NCBI RefSeq assembly: GCF_033439725.1
Contig: NW_026944386.1
Location: 2,852,001-2,916,000, forward strand
Source: Neurospora tetraspora
Lineage: Eukaryota > Ascomycota > Sordariomycetes > Sordariales > Sordariaceae
Reading direction: 5' to 3'
Length of the DNA: 64,000 bases
Part shown: in pieces, positions 55,187-64,000 of the stretch
Layout: each line of letters opens with the position of its first letter
Position numbering within the stretch: the first letter of the stretch is position 1
Made by a program: the position numbers and the translations under genes
Notes under the pieces: model-generated
What the model saw: the letters and a program-made list of their open reading frames with translations, nothing else
Told to the model about the DNA's origin: nothing
The model's database searches: none

Positions 55187-58100
55187 CTTGCTAGAGCTTG
55201 AGGTTGGACTGCGTGTAGGCCAGGGCTGTGCTAGGGCGTGTTAGGGAACCGGAGGCGGGCAACATTGGAAACAAAGGCACCGAAGCGGTGGTGTGTAGGG
55301 GGCAACAAGTCTTGCAGGGGAGTAAGGCTTGGTAGGTTTCTATCAGTTGGTCGTATGAGAAGTTTTGTTAGATTGAAAAGTCTTATTAAATACAGCGGGT
55401 ATATTATAGGGGATCAGGTACTAGGGTGCGCTACACGGGATTGGAACCGAATTTAGTACGCGATTTACAGTACGGTTAATCTATATTCGTAATGGGTCGG
55501 TAAATTTCAATTATACGGTCTAGTATCTAGTATTTTATAAGCGTCCCCGTTCCCGGCTCCCACCCCGCCGCCTACCGCCGCCCGCCCCACTTTATTCCCA
55601 ATTCCTACCCTATTCTACCCTAGCTCTATCTACACTCGGACTACCCACTTCCTATACCCATATACTCCTTTTCCTACTCCTCTTCTATATTCGGGCTACT
55701 AATATACGTATTACTACCCCTTAGCTACTTCCGCGCTTTATACATACCCGTACTACGCGTTAAATAACTAAATCCTAAAAATAATAAAATCCTATAATAC
55801 TACTACCGTATATTACTATATTTACACTACCTCCTCCTTCAATCAATCGATTAATAATTCTTACGCATTTTAAAATATCATTCGCCGTATATACTCGTTA
55901 TAAAAATAAACGGTTAATCGTATTTATATGTAAAAATAATAAGGATAACGTAGATTTATTTATATATACGGAATTAAATAATTAGAGGGAGAGTATTAAA
56001 TATTAATGTAACGAGTTTAAGAGGAGAGTAAATATACCCGCGGGCCGCTACGCGGGGAGGGAAAAGATTTATTAATAGAAGATATGTCGTATACGGGTAA
56101 ATAGTTGGTAAAAAACGAGTAATAATAAAGTTCTTAACGGGATAGAAAGTAGAATAGGGTGGTATATAGTAATTTATTAGATTTGTATATGTATTATATA
56201 TAAGTGTAATATGGACTGGCGCGTGTAGAGGGAATTGTTAGCTATTAGAAAAGTTCATAATATATAAATGGAATTAAGGAGATTTATATGGAATTCTGAT
56301 AATTTTGGCTAATAACGGTTCGGCTATATGTATTAGATTAATATAGTAAACCCAAATATCTTGATAAAGTTAATTTGCTATTTCTTATTTAGAGGAGATG
56401 TGCTTCCTAATGTACTTATACGATTGTATTATCTTTAAATTTAATTATATATAAGTAGATAGGTATAATAGTTATGATACCTATTATTACGGGAGCTTAC
56501 TATTCTTCCTATAATATTTCTAAATTAAAAATAGGGTATTGGGAATTAGTACGTACTATTAGTATAAGAATAATAAAGATATAATTATTATTAATATTCT
56601 TTAATAGGAAAATATAATTAATATAACCAAAGTAAAATATATTTAATCGTTTATATTATATATAGTCGTTGCATCCGAATATAAAGCGTATATTCTCTTT
56701 AGTATATATTAAACTGGCATTAGTAAACTAGTTTGATTAATACTATATAGATTAGTCTAGGTATAGTAAAGACTTAATACTATAGTAGATAGTTATTAAT
56801 ATAATTGAGGTGTTGATAGTATCTTTTAATAGTATCGAGATAACGTTTTTATATTTTAATTAAACGGGAAAATATTAATATAATACCGTTAAAATATTTT
56901 ATATTATATAATTGGCGGGAAAATTGGATAGAATTGGAGCGAGGAGACCGCGTTTATGCGCTGTCGAAGTGTAAACTATTAAATAGAATTACGTTAAATT
57001 TCTAATAAATTTAGTAATAATAAACGTCTTTATATTTAATTACTTATAATTCGACGGCGTATAAATTCCCAACTGGTAGAGTAAATCGTATATATATATA
57101 TTTAGCTATATATTATATAATTGAATTATTATATTATGGATTATCGATTTAATCCAAATATTACCGTCGAAGTGTAGTTTATCGCTAAATGCCTAATACT
57201 ATTACCAAACAGCCTCAATCTATTATATTCGGATTTTATTACTAAGACTATACTAAGCCAGACTTATAATAATATACTAATATAGGGGAGGGCGGGGGTA
57301 TATACCAGTTAAAAAACCTAAATTCCCGTAATTATTTAATTATATTATTCTAAAATACACTGGGATAATCCTGTAGTTTACTATAATTACTGTAATAAAT
57401 TTATTAAATTGATTTTCGAAATATTAGCGTAGTAAATATAGAATTTGTATATTTAGGTAGCTTTCGACCTTCGTTAATTATATAATAATATATTTCAATT
57501 TCCTTAAAAGGAATCCGATTAATAATAGATAGTAGTAAGTAAGTAGCATTAGTAAATTAATTTATTTCAATTTTATATTTCGCTTCTTCTTTTAAAGTTT
57601 AATTCTAATCGAATTTATTCTAATTAATTTGTAATAATACTTTACCAAATAGAATCGGGCAATCCTTATAAAATTAGAATATTTTTATTATAAATTCGGG
57701 GTCGGATTCTTCAAAAGCGCTTTAAAGGATTAGTCGTAACGTTTCTTAAAAGTTTAATTTTATTAATAATACTTTCTCGATATTCGAATAATTCATTTTG
57801 TAAATACGGGTTTTAAAATATTTACCCGTATAGTATATTAAAATTATAAAATACCAAGTCTCAATATAATATGATACAACATAAAGAGTGGGGATAGGTT
57901 TTTCATATTCTAATCTATATACAAATTCTATACTATACGGAGGCGACTAATAAAATTTAATAGATATAGGTTATACGTGCCTTTAGTATAGCTGGTTCGA
58001 TATTTTAATATAAAATTTTAAATTTTTTTTTAAAAAAGAGGTTATAATAAGATATTCGATTTCTTCTACTTATTTATATAAATTCTCTCTAATTAACGTA

Positions 58101-58899
58101 TCGCAATTTATAAGTAGGGTGTATTCGTACGTAAAAGCCGGATAATATATATTAGCGTAAATATTTAATTTTAATATATTATTAAAATATTATAATACTT
58201 TCCCTTTTTTTTTCAGATTTGTCTTATCGTTATCGTTATTATTATCGTTATTATTAGTACTAGCGACAGAGCTTTTCCTTAATTTAATAATTAATTTAAC
58301 GACAGAACCGAAGAATATTACCAAAATAAATATATATAATTAATTAAAACGGGTATAAGCATCTACGATAATATTCGTTATATTCTAACGGTTAACCTCG
58401 TTAACGTTCCGCCCTAATAATATAATTATATTTTTAACAATAATTACTATAATTACAACAATTATAATAACAAAGTTATACTCTATCTTATTCTTCGCCT
58501 TATTATATTATACCTTTTAATATATTCCTTTTTAAACTAATTTAATATAAAGGCTAGTATAATAAAGGCCTATAAATTATAATTCGATAGTTTATAATTA
58601 GTAAAATAGTAATATAGTAATTAAAGTCGCTTAGTTTTTAATAAGAATAATTATACTCGAATTTTAATTAAATATTCAGCCTGGGTATTCTTAATTAAAT
58701 ACTATTATATAATAAATTATATAATAAATTAGTAAGGCCGGTATATTCTATATAAGTAAAATTGAATAATCGAAAGAATATAAGGTTTAATATTAAATTT
58801 AATAAAGCGAATACTAAATTAGGATTACTTATACCCTATTACATTCTATATTACTTTATCAGGGTATCTCCCCTAATAATCGATATTTAATACTATATT

Positions 58900-59400
58900 T
58901 CTAATATTTAAAGATAGTACTAGCCTTAGGAAGGGTTAATTTTTAAGTAAATATCTACTACTATAATACCTTACCCTTTCGAACTTTATATATAATAATA
59001 ATAATAGAATTTCTTCGTATAAAGGCCTTTAAAATTAGAATTTTCGGCCTACTATAGCATATTATTAATATAATATGTAGTATACGCATACAAACCAACC
59101 TTAATACTATTATTCAAATCTATTTCCAAACCGCTATCGAAATATATTATAATCCTTAAGCTTTTAATAACATCACCGAAATTGAAACTATAAAGTCCCA
59201 ATACAATAGGAAAAATACTATTAGGACGAACGCATTCCTTTACCATAAAACTAGCGGGAATAAAATAAAAGCCTATTAAATTCCAATATGAATTTTGAAA
59301 TACCCTAAAGCTATTAATAAAATCCAAATAAAAGAAAGATTTAATTGGGAATATAGCTAAATAATTTTAGTCTTATTATTCCTCGAAAATTAACCAGCTA
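58900..59400 (-). mobile_element. Possible DNA-transposon protein remnant (RIP-mutated)
   Basis: The minus-strand frame at 59327-59052 is the longest in the block. It reads like a decayed protein: LIGFYFIPASF, VRPNSIFPIVLGLYSFNFGDVI and LEIDLNNSIKVGLYAYTTYYI in order. The wording recalls a family common as repeats in fungal genomes, perhaps a CACTA/Tnp2-like transposase, but I cannot confirm this. No inverted repeats were found around it. Confidence 0.3.
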
Positions 59401-60883
59401 AATATCGCTAATTCGAACCCTATATAATCTAAATATATATAATAAAGAAGGACGACAACATTATTATCGACAATTATTCTTTAATATATATACTACTCTT
59501 CGCCCCGTCGTTGCTAAAAAACTGGCTCGTCGGCGTCCTATTTCTAGAACGGTAGGATAACCTTACCGCGCCATATAATTAGTTTCCATCCCAGATCGTT
59601 AAAGATTTTACCGAAATACCGATTAGCATATATATTATATTTAATATAGGAATATACGCGATCTTCTAGAATATATATAATATTTAATTTAAGAACCAAC
59701 TCGTCATCGGCTTGTAGTGGGTCTATTATAACGGTACCGGATCTACATCGAAATGCCTTTTAGATTTATAACGCTAATTAGTCGCGATAAGTGTAAGGGT
59801 CCGTATAGTAATTATATCCGACGCTATATACCCGACTAATATAAATATCGGCGATATTAAGAGAATTATTGGAAATATTTCGATAATTAATAGTATAATT
59901 AGGATAGAAGTATCGATAATATATTTAATTGGACGGGAAAATATAACCCTCTTTAATACCGTTTATAATAATGTAAATATATTTACTAAAGATACTACGG
60001 ATCGAAGATAGTTATATGTACGAGTGAAATAATTTATAAGGTTCGTCGATGAAAAAATTAAGCTTAAAATAAATGCGTTTATTAATATTAAAAGATACGA
60101 TATTTTTAAATATTATTGGTAAATCGAAGAAGGTAAATTTTATGTTTAAAATAGGAAGGTTTCTGGTATTTTTTAAATTCAATTTTTATAATATTTCTAA
60201 TTATATTTTAGTATCGTCTATTTTTTTAGTAGCTTTCGTTATTTCGGGATAGAATTTCCCTTTATCTTTCGTAATTCGAGTCGCAAATTTTATAGTAATA
60301 CTACTAGCCTTTTTAACGTTTACTAAAGTTCTAGCCTCTTCGAATTGCCGTTATTTTTTAAATTTAAATTTAATTAATAATATCGGTATTTTAAAATTTT
60401 TTAATAAAATATTTACTTTATGTATATTTATTAAAGGTATATATCGGTATATACGGTCTTTCAATAATAAAATTTATTATAGGAGGGCTTTAATTATATT
60501 TAGAATTTCCCTGTCGTTACTTTGGATTTTCTAAAGAGTTTTCCTTAATATTTATCATAAATTGCAGCTTAAACTATATAAATTGGCGAGTATCGCTATA
60601 GATTTTTTAAGAGAAAGTCTAACCGTACGGTCATCATTATCTATCCGTACGGTGGCCCACTTTTTTTCCTCATATATATCCCTAACCCTATCGTCTCCCA
60701 GATATTAAATATATTCTTTTATAAATTTCGCACAGAAATCTGAGCATTTTAATATTTTAGGCATTTACCCAAACTATCATACCCCACCCAAATATACACC
60801 CCCAAATAGGTTATTTTACAGGGCATTTTACAAAGTATTTATTGGGGAGTTAGCAGCATGGTCGCACATTTTACTTAATCGCA

Positions 60884-60930
60884 CTTAATTAATTAATTGT
60901 ACTCAATTAATTAATTGCACTCAATCTATA
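60884..60930. repeat. Short AT tandem repeat
   Basis: About 2.5 units of 18 bp with the form (G)CACTYAATTAATTAATT, in AT-rich DNA. Confidence 0.6.
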
Positions 60931-61689
60931 TTAATCTATATATTAATAATCTATTTATTATTTATTATATAATCGATTAGTGTAACTGTTAGCGAATCCC
61001 TAGAGCCTTATTTATTAGCCTTATATACTAATAATACGTACGCTACGCTAGCTACCCTATATACTAGCTAGAATATTCGCTAGCGTACTTTCTCTCCTTA
61101 TACCTCCTCCTCTTATAGTATTAAGAATACCTCCTCTTCTACCTTATATTATATTGCCTCCTCTCCCCCTTCTACTTCCTCCCCTTACGGTATTATCTCC
61201 TCTTTATACGCTTCGCAGGCGGCTTCATCTCTTCTATAACGGAGTAGGAGGTTAGCGGTTTACTATATCCTCTGTTTCTAAATTAATACCCTCCTATATA
61301 AATATATTTCGCTAGATTAACGGTGTTATTTGTATTGAGGCCGTAGGGTTGCGGCCTACCCTAGGCTATTAGTTGCGGGTAGGTTGGAGGCAAGGCCGTC
61401 TCCGTTAGAATACCGCCGCTTAGAATTAAATTAGCGCTATAGAGGGTAGAGGAATTTGGGTATTAATTAGCGTAATTAATTAGGGGGTATAAAGGTCGAT
61501 AATAAATAGTACGCTATTACGAAGGCGGCTATAAAAATTCTTAATACGATTGAAATTTTAATAAATTAGGTAGTTATCTTCGTTAATAAAATTTTTCGAA
61601 AGCTACTAAAATAAGTGAAAATTTAGTTTGGATAGTTTTAATAACGTTTATTAGTAAGTTATTTTAGTAAATAAAGAATACGAATATAC

Positions 61690-62746
61690 CCGGAAGATCT
61701 ATACGAAGGTGATTCGAAGCGCAATAGCCTACGGCGCATCGGCATATCATCAACCGACGGAGCTATACGGGAAAGCCCGGGGAATTGCAACCCAGCTGGC
61801 GAAACATCAGACCAAATGCCTAAGGGTAATGGCGGGGGCATACAAAGCGACCCCGATAAGAAACTTGGAAACGGAAACGTACTGCCCGCCGATCGACCTT
61901 TACCTAAATAAACGGGTAAGAGCCTTCGAAGAAAGAATTGCTCGGACGGACCAAGCAGAGTTCGTTAGGGGGACGGCTGCGTGGGTAGCCGGTTGCATCC
62001 AGGAGAGGTCCCGACGACGGACTTCCCCTCCCAAAGACCTACCGGAAAGTGGAGCGGCCAAAGCCCAATGGGCCGAGAGATGGGCGCCCACCGCCAACCT
62101 AATAGGGGAAACAACGCCGCAAGACGCGCCACACGATACGCGACAGGGCACGCCGTATCAGGAAGAGCCATCGGCCAAAGATAGGGAGCGGTGGTTAGAG
62201 AAAGCAACAAGGAGGGAATGGATAGCAAGGTGGGAGATGCAGACAGCGGCGGCAGTCTCCAAGTCGGGAAGACGCTATCAGTTGACGATCGCTGACCTAT
62301 ACCCAAAGTTCGACGGGACTTCGATAAGGAGACATATGGTCGGCTCCAGAGAGAAAAGGAGGCGCGGAGAGGCTGAGGGCGAAGACCCTCGCCCCCTCTC
62401 TAAAGCCAAAAGCTCACTCCTCATCCAAGCGCGGACAGAAGTAATCGGGCTCCGGTCCTTCCTATTTAAAAGGAAGGTCCCCGATATCGAAACACCGTAC
62501 TGCTCTTGCGGGACGGGCAAGGAGACCTTTGCACACTTGGTTTACGACTGTCTATGGACATTCAACCAGCGAATAAGGGAAGAAGAGTGGCCGCACAGCC
62601 AAGAGCAACTGGCTGTATACTTGGACGACGGAGAGCAGGCCGACCGCCTCCTCGGTTGGGTATTGAGATTGGGACGGCTCCGAGAATACCGTCTAGCAGT
62701 TGAGTTGGAGGAGGAAGGAGTCGGCGAAGCCGACCCTCAGGGATAA
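61690..62746 (+). mobile_element. 3' ORF of a Tad-like LINE (reverse transcriptase C-terminal part)
   Basis: An open frame of about 345 codons ends at 62746. Fungal Tad-clade LINE marks are YGASAYHQP, LAKHQTKCLRVMAGAYKATP, ETETYCPPIDLYLNKR, and a C-terminal Cys-rich knuckle CSCGTGKETFAHLVYDC. This is the region after the reverse transcriptase core. There is no ATG at its start; the frame simply enters from the left (TRKIYTKVIRSAIAYGAS), where the DNA turns AT-rich and mutated. GC content is high and no stops occur, unlike both flanks. It is a fragment, because endonuclease and reverse transcriptase core are not readable. Confidence 0.8.
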
Positions 62747-62950
62747 CACATCAGTCGATGGTAAGATATCGGCGATGCGTTAACGTCATTATTCACCGAG
62801 CGGTGGGTGAGCACCGCTACGGTAGGAAACGCAGGTGCCGGCCTCGCGGCCGGGCAAGGGGCGGGGGTTTTTATCCGGCAGACGGAAGTATGTACGGTTT
62901 TCCCTCCGAAAATAGGTGAAGGACCCCATGCCCATCGGGCGCTTAGTATA
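62747..62950 (+). mobile_element. Probable LINE 3' UTR, GC-rich
   Basis: About 200 bp of unmutated, GC-rich DNA directly after the LINE stop, ending near 62950 where AT-rich sequence resumes. It includes GGCCTCGCGGCCGGGCAAGG. No poly-A tail is seen at the end; Tad-like elements may lack a long one. Confidence 0.5.
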
Positions 62951-64000
62951 TAGTTACTAGCATAGGGAATAAGACTACTATCACAATACGAATATAGTAA
63001 ATTGTATTATTTAATAAATTTGCCCGTATACGGTTCTAATTTATTGAAGATAGGGCGGTATATTATAGGTATGATACCGAGAGCAATACAATATTAATAT
63101 TCTACTATATTAATAGTTTACTAATAAATTTAATTAGGAGACTCCCCTAATTATAATATATTAAAATACTCGAATTTAATACATTTCGTTTAATATTTGA
63201 TTGCTTTATCGATTGCGATTTTTATAGTGTTAAGTATTTTAAAGCCCTAGATAACGGTTTGAACGATTAAATTAGCGGCTATATAAATAACGATAATTAA
63301 TATATTATAAAATTATATAGAGGAAATATAGGGAGGTATATTTATAATAATAAAATTCTTTAAATTATAGTTAATTAATTTAATTAGCGATATAGTATAG
63401 TAATCGAAGTTCAACCTCTCGTTAATATAATAAATAGCCTACTCCTCCTTAATAAATATATACGTATTATTCAAATACGTAATAATTACTGTTTATTACG
63501 TAAAGAAATTCTTGAGTCTCTCCTAAACAGTATTAAAGTTTTTAATAATCTTTATATAATAAGTATATTTTTAAAGATTGTAAAGTCCAAATTATAAATA
63601 CTCTATAGTATTAAGAGGAGGACCTAATTAGTTAATACTGTTAATTAATTAATTTAGGCGAATAATTATATACTTATCCTCCTTATTACATTCCTTTAAA
63701 TTTATAGTATTATTAGGAGGCTATAGTTAGGCCTCTTACCCAGATATTGGAATCGATACTAATATTTCTCGCTATATTCATATAATAATTACGTCGGTAT
63801 AAATTTAAATAATTTAGACAGTAACCTTTTTATCCTATTTATATTTAATATTTAATATTATTCTTTTATTAATATAGAAAATATATAATTAGGAGTATGC
63901 CGCTAGATAAACTCGCTTAATAGCCGCCCTTATAGTATTATTATAGTTTATAATAGTAATTAATAAGGTAATGGCGGCGATAACTTTATAATGAGCGTTA
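62951..64000. other. AT-rich RIP-like repeat DNA
   Basis: TA-rich with no usable frame. Minus-strand translation around 63.3-63.55 kb gives a vaguely retroelement-like text, too weak to name. The block continues past the window end. Confidence 0.6.

Larger units (their letters stand above)
55457..61689. other. AT-rich RIP-like heterochromatic block with decayed repeats
   Basis: Composition shifts sharply near 55.46 kb to TA-rich, C/G-poor DNA with no usable frames. One possible transposon trace is listed separately, and the right end probably contains the mutated 5' part of the LINE. Tandem AATTAATTAATT-type units occur at 60884-60930. Other repeat families cannot be named by eye. Confidence 0.7.

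Noticed and set aside
1-64000. CRISPR array, telomere repeat or biosynthetic gene cluster
   Set aside because: No regularly spaced repeats, no TTAGGG arrays, and no polyketide, peptide or terpene synthase is readable. The gene set is regulatory and housekeeping.
62951-64000. Possible retroelement protein text on the minus strand
   Set aside because: Too degraded to assign to a family; recorded only as AT-rich repeat DNA.

Overview
The window comes from a filamentous ascomycete, most likely a sordariomycete close to the Sordariales. Three things point there: short introns (about 53-160 bp) with GTRNGT donors and CTRAC branch points; fungal genes such as a velvet regulator, an Mga2/Spt23-type factor and an Nha1-type antiporter; and a two-part base composition. 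Unique DNA of roughly 50% GC (about 5.1-55.4 kb) lies between two very AT-rich blocks (1-5.08 kb and 55.46-64.0 kb) that look like repeats mutated by RIP.

Left block: a decayed Ty3/Gypsy-type element (reverse transcriptase, RNase H and integrase remnants, plus strand) is interrupted inside its RNase H region by a second, short LTR element at 970-2997. That element has two 279-bp LTRs and a perfect 5-bp target duplication. The Gypsy 3' LTR at about 5081 is GC-rich and marks the edge of the heterochromatin-like block.

Central gene island, left to right: velvet regulator VeA/VE-1 (+, 2 exons); an unrecognised disordered 784-aa protein (+); a 590-bp MITE with 48-bp inverted repeats and a 9-bp target duplication; a bifunctional 6-phosphofructo-2-kinase/fructose-2,6-bisphosphatase (-, 4 exons); the tRNA adenosine deaminase subunit Tad3 (+, 2 exons); an Nha1-type Na+/H+ antiporter (+, 2 exons); a membrane-anchored Mga2/Spt23-like transcription factor (+, 2 exons); a secreted GH128/Asl1-like glucanase (+, 1 exon); an 11-exon seven-helix membrane protein with a 30-nt microexon (-); a possible 114-aa small protein (+); a 150-nt tRNA-like Pol III locus (-); and a PA-TM-RING type E3 ligase (-, 3 exons). 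All exon joins given keep the reading frame. Intergenic spaces are long (1-5 kb), as is usual for such fungi.

Right block: several kilobases of AT-rich, RIP-like DNA with one trace of a possible DNA-transposon protein. It is broken by a GC-rich island (about 61.69-62.95 kb) that carries the intact C-terminal ORF of a Tad-like LINE. The LINE reading frame runs into mutated DNA on its 5' side, so the RIP edge falls inside the element.

The genes are mostly single-copy regulators and housekeeping functions and do not form a metabolic cluster. The most unusual items are the MITE with its own short ORF, the long tRNA-like locus, the many-exon 7TM gene, the nested LTR insertion and the sharp RIP border inside the LINE.
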